A stretch of 16,175 bases of DNA. Origin: an uncultured Erysipelotrichaceae bacterium. Lineage in GTDB: Bacteria > Bacillota_I > Bacilli_A > RFN20 > CAG-826. Positions 6,573 through 13,802 of the stretch are shown piece by piece. The notes below the pieces were generated by a model. The model searched no databases. It was given only the letters and a program-made list of their open reading frames with translations, and was not told the DNA's origin. The position numbers and the translations under genes are program-made. The first letter of the stretch is position 1. Every line of letters starts with the position of its first letter. The stretch is from the NCBI GenBank assembly GCA_947303755.1, contig CAMYZF010000024.1, positions 1 to 16,175 of the forward strand, in the 5' to 3' direction.

Positions 6573-8231
6573 ATGCGCAAAATCAAATTATCAACAATTG
6601 CATTATTAGGTGTTTCCGCTATCGTCGCGTCTAGTTGTGGTAAATCAGGTGAACCGGGTAGAGGCCCAATCTCTTTCTGGCACAACTTTGGTAACAACTA
6701 TACTAACTGGCTAAACGAATCATTCATCGATCCTTTACTAGCCAACGATGATCTCAATGTTAAGCAAGAAGGTAAAGGTGGCTATGATGGCCTTCTTACC
6801 GAATTAACCATGAACTTAACAAGTGAAACTTATCCTAATATCGCTACTGGTTATCCAGATCATTTCTCGAAATACGCAAGATTTGGTTATCCAGCATCTA
6901 TTACTGGTACGTTAGTTAATCTTGACACATATTTGAACGATTCTGCTCTTAACGAAGCTCATAGGGCAAAATACGGTTTTTCAATTTTGGAAGATTACTA
7001 CCCAGAATACATGAAAGAAAACCAAGAAATTTCTTATGACAAAAATGACAATCCAATCACAATTGGCTTACCATTCAACAAGTCTACAGAAGTTATGGGC
7101 TATAACGGCGTTTTCGTTGATTTCGTCAAAGCTAACGAAGCAACCTATGGTCATGTCGAAGTTCCAAGAACTTGGGCAGAATGGCAAGAATATGGTCCAC
7201 GTTTCCGTAAAGCTCAAATCGATTTAGTTGGTAACTGCCTCAATGGTGATCAAACTCCTGAAGGCACCGCTAGCAACTTCTCAATTACCGCTACCCCAAC
7301 AGACAGAACCCTTCTTGACTTTAGAGAAGTTGAAGCAGCAAAATCTGCAGTTCTTTCTTGGGACTCCATGGCTAACATGTTCATTACATTAGTTAGACAA
7401 TACGGTGCTGAATTCACTTCTTATAGTGCTGAAGACAGAAAATCTGAAAAGATTGCTGATCGTCACGGTTATATGGAATTCTGGTCTGGCGATTACAAAG
7501 CTAAGACCCAAGAAGCTATGGAAATGGTTTTATCTTTGTCTGGTGATACCAGCGATGTTTATAAAACAATCTTCGCTTCCCCATCTTCCTTTGGTAGTTC
7601 TTATTCATCAGATGCATTTGCTAAGAACAAAGTCTTATTCACAATTTGTTCTACTGGTGGATTAAGCTATAACATCAACTCAGGACAACGTTTCCGCATC
7701 GCTCCTGTTCCATATCGCGATGCCGAACACAAATACGTCATCTCTCAAGGTGCAAACATTGCTATCTTTGATCAAGGCTGTATCTTAAGTCCTGGCAAAT
7801 ACAGCGCTAAAGAAATGGCAGATATGTCATTTGAAGCCATCGTTAAAATGACTACTGGTGAATATCAAGCAGCATTCGCTGCCAAAACTGGTTACTTCCC
7901 AGCTTCTAAATCCGCTACAAATTCAGCGACATATCAAAACTTCATTAATGGCACACCTGATTATAGCGACAAAATCGCAACCGCTTACCGCGAAGGTGCT
8001 AAATTAAATGAAACCGAATATATGAACGCTGCCAATTCTTGGAAGAAATTCGTTGATCCAGGTTTTGAAGGTTCTGCAGCAATTCGTAAAGCATCTGAAT
8101 CAATCGTCAATGCTTGCATTGCTAACCAAAAAATCGAAGGCGGAGGATCTAGAACTCCAGTCCAAAGTATTGTTTATACTTTAGATGGCGTTTACGCAAA
8201 CTCTGATTTATCCAAATATATTCGTAAATAA
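6573..8231 (+). CDS. Extracellular solute-binding lipoprotein of the ABC importer (family 1)
   Basis: This is the ligand-capturing subunit, anchored on the outer face of the membrane. The signal peptide has a basic start (MRKIKLS), a hydrophobic core and a lipobox ASSC with the lipidated Cys at residue 22. The mature part opens with GPISFWHNFGNNYTNWLN, the typical family-1 start (I-x-F-W-H). It then carries TYPNIATGYPDHFSKYARFG, like the P-D-[IV]-x-x-x family block, and central sections YNINSGQRFRIAPVPYRD and GANIAIFDQG of the periplasmic-binding-protein II fold. At 552 residues it is longer than the usual 420-450. The ligand cannot be read from sequence; sugars or glycerol phosphate are typical. 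AGGA at 6557-6560 lies 12 nt before ATG. It comes fourth in the operon, after both permeases. Confidence 0.88.
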   Translation: MRKIKLSTIALLGVSAIVASSCGKSGEPGRGPISFWHNFGNNYTNWLNESFIDPLLANDDLNVKQEGKGGYDGLLTELTMNLTSETYPNIATGYPDHFSKYARFGYPASITGTLVNLDTYLNDSALNEAHRAKYGFSILEDYYPEYMKENQEISYDKNDNPITIGLPFNKSTEVMGYNGVFVDFVKANEATYGHVEVPRTWAEWQEYGPRFRKAQIDLVGNCLNGDQTPEGTASNFSITATPTDRTLLDFREVEAAKSAVLSWDSMANMFITLVRQYGAEFTSYSAEDRKSEKIADRHGYMEFWSGDYKAKTQEAMEMVLSLSGDTSDVYKTIFASPSSFGSSYSSDAFAKNKVLFTICSTGGLSYNINSGQRFRIAPVPYRDAEHKYVISQGANIAIFDQGCILSPGKYSAKEMADMSFEAIVKMTTGEYQAAFAAKTGYFPASKSATNSATYQNFINGTPDYSDKIATAYREGAKLNETEYMNAANSWKKFVDPGFEGSAAIRKASESIVNACIANQKIEGGGSRTPVQSIVYTLDGVYANSDLSKYIRK

Positions 8232-8251
8232 ATATAAATAGGAGAAAATTT

Positions 8252-9529
8252 ATGAAAAAAACATTATTACTTCTTCCATTAGCCGCCATGTTACTTACTG
8301 GCTGCGGTGGAAGCGGTGGCAAGAAAGGTGCTGGCTCAAAAGAAGAACAAGCTATTGAAAAAGCCAAGACCTACGACTTAGCCACAGTTAATGGTTCTGG
8401 AGCCATTTTTGAAAATGATCCAGTTAACATTGGTTGGGAAAGCGGCCATTATCACAATGACTTCCTTTGCTTGACTAACCAAGTTAATATTACCGACAAA
8501 GATACTGGTACTAAATACACAGTTAACGTTGCTTGGGAATATGAAAGAACTTCTTTCGTTCAACAAGTTCTTCCAGTTGACGATAACCACACTGGTATTT
8601 ACTTCACATATGATGAAAACAAGACTCAAGACTTCCCATTCAAGGCTACATTAACTTGTGGTAGCGCTGCTGCGGTCGATATGAACTTTAAAGTTCAATT
8701 ACAAACCAAGAACGTTAAATTCGATCACTACAGCATCCAAGAACTCTACGCACTCAGTGAAGGTGGAGATGAATTCAACTTAGTCGATCCAGAAACTGGC
8801 TATTACAAAGCTAATAACGATCCAAACATCATGAAATACGCCTGTGTTTCAACCGAAGGTAAAGTCTTATACGTTTCACCAGATGGTAACTGGGCCTTAA
8901 TCGGTGATGGCGATTACACTCTTGAACTTTACGCCGGTGGCGCTCTTGACTTAAAGCCAAGCCGTTATCCAGCCTTAAAAGTTGGCGAAGTTGTCTACGT
9001 TGAAACCGAATTAGGTAGCTACTACGGTAACTTACAAGTTAACTTCATTTTCGATATCGTTGCTGGTGATGCTAGCAAGATCAGCGAACCAACTGGATAC
9101 AAACCAATGATTGGTACTGATTTCAGTGGCAAACACTACTATGAAGGTGGTGCAGTCGGCTTAATGAACGGTATGCGTGAAATCAACGCGGTTTATGTTG
9201 GTAATCCACAACAAAAATCTGGCGATGATGAAAAAGCCCCTGTTACAGATGTTTCTAAGATTAGAAACTATCGTTTCACTGTCGAAGTTACAGTTGATGG
9301 TGTTAGCATGAGAGTCGCTTATGACTACCATATCGACGTTAAAGGAGAACTCGGATTCTTCGATGCTTTCAAAGCTAAAGTTGGTACATGGCAAGCTGGC
9401 GATCACATCAAATTCAAAGGTACTGTTAGATTTGTTGGCGATACCGCTAACGGTTACAAAGATAACAGAGATGCTACTGATTGGAGTATTGTTCCATTAG
9501 AAACATCCCATATCAGCGGATCCTGGTAA
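8252..9529 (+). CDS. Lipoprotein with two OB-fold-like regions, function unknown
   Basis: This is a lipoprotein of 425 residues: signal MKKTLLLLPLAAMLLTGC with lipobox LLTGC and lipidated Cys18, then a Gly/Ser/Lys linker. Residues about 60-155 look like an all-beta domain. Two later segments have the strand pattern of tRNA_anti-like OB folds. One (about 196-270) has GKVLYVSPDGNWALIGDG, then LKVGEVVYVETELGSYYGN. The other (about 338-418) has RFTVEVTVDG, then AGDHIKFKGTVRF and WSIVP. I assign no catalytic function. SD AGGAG sits about 8 nt before ATG, only 20 bp after the binding-protein gene, so it is the last gene of the ABC operon. It could be an accessory ligand-binding or nucleic-acid-binding subunit. 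The OB reading is a pattern judgement and needs a profile search. Confidence 0.72.
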   Translation: MKKTLLLLPLAAMLLTGCGGSGGKKGAGSKEEQAIEKAKTYDLATVNGSGAIFENDPVNIGWESGHYHNDFLCLTNQVNITDKDTGTKYTVNVAWEYERTSFVQQVLPVDDNHTGIYFTYDENKTQDFPFKATLTCGSAAAVDMNFKVQLQTKNVKFDHYSIQELYALSEGGDEFNLVDPETGYYKANNDPNIMKYACVSTEGKVLYVSPDGNWALIGDGDYTLELYAGGALDLKPSRYPALKVGEVVYVETELGSYYGNLQVNFIFDIVAGDASKISEPTGYKPMIGTDFSGKHYYEGGAVGLMNGMREINAVYVGNPQQKSGDDEKAPVTDVSKIRNYRFTVEVTVDGVSMRVAYDYHIDVKGELGFFDAFKAKVGTWQAGDHIKFKGTVRFVGDTANGYKDNRDATDWSIVPLETSHISGSW

Positions 9530-9553
9530 TTAGTCTTATCAAACAAAAACTTT

Positions 9554-9583
9554 AGGTGCGGTGACCCCGCACCTTTTGTTTTG
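9554..9583 (+). terminator. Rho-independent terminator of the ABC operon
   Basis: AGGTGCGG (9554-9561) pairs perfectly with CCGCACCT (9567-9574) around a 5-nt loop, followed by TTTTGTTTTG. It begins 24 bp after the last stop codon. Confidence 0.94.
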
Positions 9584-9731
9584 ACTAACTTTTTAAAGAT
9601 GTTTGGGAATAGATTTATCTAAGCATATTGAAAAACTGGCCTTTTTAGCCGTAATTAGCCATTTTAATTAAATAGACGTTAATTTAATCGTTTTAATAAA
9701 TTAAGTGGTGGAATAGGGCTTATTTTGCAAT
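9584..9731. other. Non-coding AT-rich spacer between convergent units
   Basis: No open frame, RNA gene or clear promoter was seen here. It contains an AT-only inverted repeat TTAATTTA (9679-9686) / TAAATTAA (9697-9704). A motif TAAGTGGTGG (9702-9711) is partly complementary to the CACCACCACC run of the neighbouring terminator. Confidence 0.5.
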
Positions 9732-9760
9732 AAAAAAAGATGATGGAATTCACCACCACC
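9732..9760 (-). terminator. Terminator of the tetR unit
   Basis: On the minus strand GGTGGTGG (9760-9753) pairs with CCATCATC (9746-9739), 8 bp with two G-U pairs, around a 6-nt loop, followed by seven T (9738-9732). It faces the ABC operon terminator. Confidence 0.75.
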
Positions 9761-9775
9761 TTATTTTAAGAATAA

Positions 9776-9928
9776 TTATTTAATGCCTGCGGCGAGTTTC
9801 ACACATTCATACGCACCATTGTAGTGACCAATCTTTTTAAGATAATCGATTCGATCACAGATGTGAGGAATGAGCTCTTTATCGCTTATAAATAGTACAC
9901 CTTTCCTAAAATGCTTGTTATCAAGCTT
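9776..9928 (-). pseudogene. Startless open frame downstream of tetR, probable 3' gene remnant
   Basis: On the minus strand a frame of 50 codons runs from just after a TAA (9931-9929) to TAA at 9778-9776. It contains HFRKGVLFISDKELI, then CDRIDYLKKIGHYNGAYE and CVKLAAGIK. It overlaps the tetR end by 8 bp in another frame. The residue composition and protein-like codon use look coding, but there is no ATG, GTG or TTG in frame, so it cannot be expressed by itself unless by frameshifting from tetR. The simplest reading is the remaining 3' end of a gene whose front was deleted when tetR arrived, with its terminator (9732-9760) kept. I do not recognise the family. It could also be chance. Confidence 0.35.
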
Positions 9929-10526
9929 TTAACGAATTTAAGATGATTTTGATTAAGCATTCAAGTTCAGCGGCCTTCTTACTAGTTTTATCTTGCTTTA
10001 GGAAAGCTTCTTTCGCCGATAACTTTTTGCATAATTCGAGCAAAGAATGGGTTGTCGATAGATAAAACACGTCGATATCATCAACTTTCTTGATTGAACC
10101 ATCTTTAACACCTTGATTGTAGATTTCAAGGAACTGAGTTTTGAAAGTATCAACTTCTTTTTCGTATTCTTCTAAAGAAGCCCCTTCTTCCATTTGCATA
10201 TATGCATCAAATTCGTTGATGAAGTAAAAATATTCAGGACTTTTTTCAAAAATGCGTAAATAAGAGTAATAGAACATTTCAACCTTTTCAAAGCCAGTTT
10301 TTCCTTTGGAAAGATCGAAATAACTTCCGAAGACTTTTTCTTTTAGTTTTAATACAACCGCGAGAACGATATTGGCCTTCTTTAAAAAGTGACGGTAGAT
10401 TGTTGCTTCGCCGATTTCCGCTTCAATCGCAATGTCTTTAATTGTGACTTCGGCAATTCCACGCTCTAAAAAGAGTTTGGTGGCAACATCGACTACGTAT
10501 CTTGTTCTTAAATCTTTAAAACTCAT
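9921..10526 (-). CDS. TetR/AcrR-family transcriptional regulator
   Basis: This is a repressor-type DNA-binding protein. From the chosen ATG at 10526 it has 201 residues. The N-terminal helix-turn-helix domain reads TRYVVDVATKLFLERGIAEV, then TIKDIAIEAEIGEATIYRHF, which is close to the family consensus, including the recognition-helix end IYRHF. The C-terminal ligand-binding domain (about 60-201) is helical and diverged, as usual. ATG 10526 follows GAAAGGA at 11-nt spacing and leaves the normal few residues before helix 1; an in-frame ATG at 10559 would add 11 residues. The gene is divergent from the HAD/MFS/GDPD operon 133 bp away and has an operator-like palindrome over its own promoter, so it probably represses itself and perhaps that operon. 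The stop is TGA, which shows TGA is not read as Trp here. Confidence 0.92.
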   Translation of the reverse strand: MSFKDLRTRYVVDVATKLFLERGIAEVTIKDIAIEAEIGEATIYRHFLKKANIVLAVVLKLKEKVFGSYFDLSKGKTGFEKVEMFYYSYLRIFEKSPEYFYFINEFDAYMQMEEGASLEEYEKEVDTFKTQFLEIYNQGVKDGSIKKVDDIDVFYLSTTHSLLELCKKLSAKEAFLKQDKTSKKAAELECLIKIILNSLKA

Positions 10527-10567
10527 ATTGATAGCAATCCTTTCAATTTGATACTTCAACTATCACT

Positions 10568-10597
10568 ACTTTAACTTAACATTATTGATAATGTCAA
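10568..10597 (-). promoter_or_regulatory. Promoter of tetR
   Basis: On the minus strand, consensus TTGACA (10597-10592), an 18-bp spacer and TAAAGT (10573-10568). The -35 box lies inside the operator palindrome. Confidence 0.55.
10576..10597. promoter_or_regulatory. TetR operator candidate
   Basis: ACATTAT-TG-ATAATGT (10579-10594) is a perfect 7-bp arm inverted repeat, extending to TT...AA at 10576-10597 with one mismatched pair. Size and symmetry fit a TetR-dimer site. It covers the tetR -35 box and lies upstream of the divergent HAD promoter. Confidence 0.6.
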
Positions 10598-10645
10598 CAT
10601 ATTTGTTTCTTTAATGTTTTGATACTTAAAATATACATTTTCGAC

Positions 10646-10651
10646 TATAAT
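10646..10651 (+). promoter_or_regulatory. -10 element of the HAD/MFS/GDPD operon
   Basis: A consensus TATAAT ends 8 nt before the ATG at 10660. TTGATA (10619-10624) is present but 21 bp away, longer than normal. Transcription would start at about 10657-10660, giving a leaderless or near-leaderless mRNA. Confidence 0.6.
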
Positions 10652-10659
10652 TGTAATGT

Positions 10660-11451
10660 ATGAAAAAATTAGTTATCTTTGATATGGATGGAACTATATA
10701 TCTAGGCAAAGACCTAATTCCAGGTTCATTAGAAGCGTTTCAATATTTAAACAGAGAAAAGATTGATTATGTTTTCTTCACAAATAATTCTTCTCATGAT
10801 TTAGATTTTTATTATAAGAAGATATGCGATTTCGGTATTAAATGTGATCGAAACAAAAACTTTTATTCGTCAACCGAAATTGCAATTGATTATTTAAAAG
10901 AACAAGGATTTAAAAAGCTTTTTGTAATTGGAAACAAGTCACTGAAAGATAAGTTATCCAAAGATTTCGAATTAGTCACAAAATATAATGAAAAAATCAA
11001 ATTGGATGCAGTTTTAGCAGGGTTTTCAACCGAATTAGTGTATCAAGAACTTCGTGACGCTTGCTTATATTTGCAAACTCAAGATGTACCATTTTTCGCT
11101 ACAAACGGTGATTATCGTTGCCCAATTGAAAATGGGCTTTATATTCCAGATTGTGGCGGGATGATTGAATGGATGAGACTTGCCACAAATAAAGCTGCTA
11201 GAGTTATGGGGAAACCCGATCCACAAGTTATCTACACATTAGCGAAAATGTTCAATATTGATTTGAAAGACGTTTTAGTGGTCGGTGATCGCATTTACAC
11301 CGATATTTTGGTTGGAGTTAACGCTAAAGTTGATTCCGTTATGGTCTTAAGCGGAGAAACGAAGATGGAAGATTTGAAAAAATACCCTTATCGACCAACT
11401 TATATTATTAATTCAATTAAAGAATTACCTGATTTGCTTAAAAAGATATAG
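10660..11451 (+). CDS. HAD-superfamily phosphatase, subfamily IIA (NagD / p-nitrophenylphosphatase-like)
   Basis: This is a cytoplasmic magnesium-dependent phosphatase of small phosphorylated metabolites. All four HAD motifs are present in 263 residues. Motif I is VIFDMDGTIYLG, with nucleophile Asp8 and acid Asp10. Motif II is FFTNNSS (near 39-45). Motif III is the Lys in VMGKPDPQVIY (near 183-193). Motif IV is VVGDRIYTDILVG, with its acidic pair. The type IIA cap lies between motifs II and III. GDRxxTDI and GKP are diagnostic of the NagD-like group. The substrate is unknown; sugar phosphates, glycerol phosphate or nucleotides are common. There is no SD and the ATG directly follows a -10 box. 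The stop TAG overlaps the SD of the MFS gene, so the two are co-transcribed and possibly coupled. Confidence 0.9.
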   Translation: MKKLVIFDMDGTIYLGKDLIPGSLEAFQYLNREKIDYVFFTNNSSHDLDFYYKKICDFGIKCDRNKNFYSSTEIAIDYLKEQGFKKLFVIGNKSLKDKLSKDFELVTKYNEKIKLDAVLAGFSTELVYQELRDACLYLQTQDVPFFATNGDYRCPIENGLYIPDCGGMIEWMRLATNKAARVMGKPDPQVIYTLAKMFNIDLKDVLVVGDRIYTDILVGVNAKVDSVMVLSGETKMEDLKKYPYRPTYIINSIKELPDLLKKI

Positions 11452-11462
11452 GAGAAACATTT

Positions 11463-12881
11463 ATGGATGCTTCAAACAAAGAGTTCAAACTGAACTACAA
11501 AAGAACACTGATTATCGGATTTGCCTTTTTTGGAATCTTACTCCTTTGGCAAGTATATGATACTTGGTGTCCACCATTTTTAACGCAATTATTTATGAAA
11601 GCATTAGGTGCTGAAAAATCTGAGGATGTTCAATACATCGTCGGTGTCGTTATGGCTATGGATAATTTGGCCGCGTTATTGATCATGCCGTTATTTGGAC
11701 GTTTGTCCGATAAGACACACACAAGATTTGGTAAACGAATGCCATATATTTTAGTAGGTACAGCCGTATGTGCTATCGCCTTCCCATTTATTCCTGTATT
11801 TTTCCACTTTAATAACATCGTTGGAACAATTTTTATGATGGCAATAGTTTTAGTTTTTGCGATGATGTACCGCAACCCTGCTGTTGCTTTAATGCCTGAT
11901 ATGACACCTAAACCATTACGTAGTAAAGCTAATGGTTTAATCAATATTATGGGTTATCTTGGCGGAGCATTCGCTACTGTTGTTGGCATCTTCTTCGTCC
12001 TCACCCATTATTTAGGTGTTAATTATACTGGCAATCAAATTGGCCAATTATGGGTCATTGAAATGCCGTTCGTTATCGCTTCGTTGTTGATGGTTATCTC
12101 TGCTGCTGTTTTGTTCTTCTTGGTCAAGGAAAATAAGATTGCAGAAGAAGTTAAAGACGAAATGGCTCGCGGCGAATTAGTCGCTGCTTCGGCTGAAAAA
12201 CTATCAAAGGATGACAATGCACCTCTTAGTAGAGCAAACAGAATTATGCTCTTCTTGATTCTTGGCGCTGAATTCTTCTGGTTTATGGCCGATAATGGAG
12301 TATCAACATTCTTATCAAACTACATAATTTATAATGTAGGTGCTTCATCAGTTTCTACCGCTATCTTAACAATTGTAGGTGGAGTTGGATCTGTCGTTGG
12401 TTTTATTTTCGGCGGTATTATCGCCTCCAAGATTGGCCGTAAATGGACATTACTAAGCGGCTTATTCTTAACAATTGGTTGTTATGCGCTTTGGATTATA
12501 TTTACCTATGCGATCGGCTTAACTGGAGGATTTGCTATTTCTGGTCTACCAATCTGGTTATATATCCTCTGGTTGTTTAAAGGATTTGGTATGTCACTTG
12601 TTCACGTTAATTCTTATCCAATGGTCGTCGAACTTTGTACCGGCAAGAAGATTGGCCAATTCACTGGTTACTACTACGCCGCTTCAATGTCCGCGCAAAC
12701 TATTACACCAATCGCTTTTGGTGCCCTACTTTTAGTTGAAGGTTTTGACTGGAACTTACTACCAATTTACGCTGGTATTTGTATCGCGGTTTCAATCACA
12801 GTATTCTTGTTTGTTAAAAACGTAAAAATCAGCAAAACTCAAATAAAAACTGGTTTAGAAGCTCTTGATCAAGAAGATTAA
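11463..12881 (+). CDS. MFS transporter, GPH/SLC45-like sugar symporter type
   Basis: This is an integral membrane transporter of 472 residues with 12 predicted helices in two six-helix halves, joined by a charged cytoplasmic loop (about 222-258, containing KIAEEVKDEMARGELVAASA). The loop after helix 2 reads FGRLSDKTHTRFGKRMPYIL, the conserved signature of the MFS group that includes plant sucrose carriers, SLC45 and bacterial maltose/sucrose-type symporters. The N-terminal WQVYDTWCPPFL also fits that group. The substrate is not determined: a glycoside is the family expectation, but the neighbours suggest a phosphorylated or phosphodiester compound is also possible. SD AGGAG (11450-11454) overlaps the HAD stop codon with 8-nt spacing. 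GDPD follows after 3 bp. Confidence 0.9.
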   Translation: MDASNKEFKLNYKRTLIIGFAFFGILLLWQVYDTWCPPFLTQLFMKALGAEKSEDVQYIVGVVMAMDNLAALLIMPLFGRLSDKTHTRFGKRMPYILVGTAVCAIAFPFIPVFFHFNNIVGTIFMMAIVLVFAMMYRNPAVALMPDMTPKPLRSKANGLINIMGYLGGAFATVVGIFFVLTHYLGVNYTGNQIGQLWVIEMPFVIASLLMVISAAVLFFLVKENKIAEEVKDEMARGELVAASAEKLSKDDNAPLSRANRIMLFLILGAEFFWFMADNGVSTFLSNYIIYNVGASSVSTAILTIVGGVGSVVGFIFGGIIASKIGRKWTLLSGLFLTIGCYALWIIFTYAIGLTGGFAISGLPIWLYILWLFKGFGMSLVHVNSYPMVVELCTGKKIGQFTGYYYAASMSAQTITPIAFGALLLVEGFDWNLLPIYAGICIAVSITVFLFVKNVKISKTQIKTGLEALDQED

Positions 12882-12884
12882 TTA

Positions 12885-13619
12885 ATGAAAAAAACTAAGG
12901 TTTTAGAACGTATAAATCCCCTAATTTTACAAGGTATTGCCCACCGCGGACTTTATAATGAAAAAGTTTCCGAAAATTCTATGGAAGCTTTTCGTCTTGC
13001 AGTTAAAAATAATGTTGCGATTGAGCTAGATGTTCATCTTACAAAAGATAACGATTTAGTGGTCATTCACGATGAAAAACTTGAGAGATTGACGGGGAAA
13101 TTGGGTATTGTTGAGCATTTAACCACGAAAGAACTTCAAGAGAATTATTGTCTTCTAGATGGACAAGTTATTCCAAGGTTTGAAGAGGTGCTTGATTTAG
13201 TTAACGAACAAGTTCCAATCCTCGTTGAATTAAAAGTCTATGAAAAGAACTATAAACCTTTGGCAGCCAAAGTAGATGAAGTCTTATCTCAAAGAGTAAA
13301 AGATAAAAAGAACTTCACCTTGATTTCTTTTGATCCTCGCTCACTTTGGCCATTTAAACATAAAGGCTATATTAGACTCCTTTTAGTAGCGAAATCTGAT
13401 GAATATACATTTACCTGGTTTAAACGTACAGTTGAAGGCGTTGATTTAGAGAAAGTATTATTTTCCGAAAAGAGAGTTCAAAGATACGTTAAAAATCATT
13501 TCACGAATTGTTGGACTATTCAATCTAAAGAAGATATTGAAATGGTAAAACCATATGTCGATACCTTAACATTCGATAAGATTGATTTAGAGAGTGTCCA
13601 CCACCACTTTGGTAAATAG
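12885..13619 (+). CDS. Glycerophosphodiester phosphodiesterase (GDPD)
   Basis: This enzyme hydrolyses glycerophosphodiesters to glycerol-3-phosphate and an alcohol. The TIM-barrel signature is complete in 244 residues: GIAHRG with His20-Arg21, SENSMEAF (29-36), IELDVHLTKD with Glu47 and Asp49, and VVIHDEKLERLTG with catalytic His62. VPILVELKVYEK (110-121) supplies the later Glu and Lys of the family. It has no signal peptide or membrane segment, so it acts in the cytoplasm on imported or lipid-derived substrate. The start is 3 nt after the MFS stop without an SD, so translation is probably by re-initiation. With the HAD phosphatase and the transporter it makes a plausible uptake and dephosphorylation set. 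Its terminator seems to have been split by the TnpB element. Confidence 0.93.
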   Translation: MKKTKVLERINPLILQGIAHRGLYNEKVSENSMEAFRLAVKNNVAIELDVHLTKDNDLVVIHDEKLERLTGKLGIVEHLTTKELQENYCLLDGQVIPRFEEVLDLVNEQVPILVELKVYEKNYKPLAAKVDEVLSQRVKDKKNFTLISFDPRSLWPFKHKGYIRLLLVAKSDEYTFTWFKRTVEGVDLEKVLFSEKRVQRYVKNHFTNCWTIQSKEDIEMVKPYVDTLTFDKIDLESVHHHFGK

Positions 13620-13666
13620 TTTATTATCAAAATAAAAAGGGGCGATTAACCTAATTAAGCAAGAAG

Positions 13667-13712
13667 TCCCCCACATCATTTTTGATTGATATGTACCTCA
13701 ATAGGTGGGGGA
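13667..13712. repeat. Left-end hairpin of the TnpB element
   Basis: TCCCCCAC (13667-13674) pairs perfectly with GTGGGGGA (13705-13712). The 30-nt loop has a nested ATCA-tttt-TGAT hairpin (13675-13686). This is the kind of subterminal structure bound by TnpA in IS200/IS605 elements. The rest of 13713-13787 is plain AT-rich DNA. Confidence 0.65.
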
Positions 13713-13787
13713 TGAATTGCAATGCCTATCGTAATAATTACATAATATATAATAATTAAAATATTTATTCTATATCATTATTAATAA

Positions 13788-13796
13788 TGATATAAT
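13788..13796 (+). promoter_or_regulatory. Extended -10 promoter of tnpB
   Basis: TGaTATAAT is a perfect extended -10; no convincing -35 is seen. The start codon is 7 nt after the box and no SD is present, so the message may be leaderless. Confidence 0.55.
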
Positions 13797-13802
13797 ATAG
13801 AT

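Noticed and set aside
7036..9406. Other open frames inside the two lipoprotein genes
   Set aside because: Fully inside confident coding sequences, no initiation signals and no recognisable protein features.
9702..9764. Imperfect inverted repeat TAAGTGGTGG / CACCACCACCTTA as a possible MITE
   Set aside because: Arms are interrupted and short, no target duplication is seen, and the right arm is explained by the tetR terminator.
10559..10559. Upstream ATG of tetR adding 11 residues
   Set aside because: The SD-like GAAAGGA lies between this ATG and the one at 10526, and the shorter protein has the normal distance to the first HTH helix.
13667..13712. GC-rich hairpin considered as an ordinary GDPD terminator
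   Set aside because: It has no T run and a 30-nt loop, and it shares sequence with the TnpB right end, so it is better explained as the element left end.
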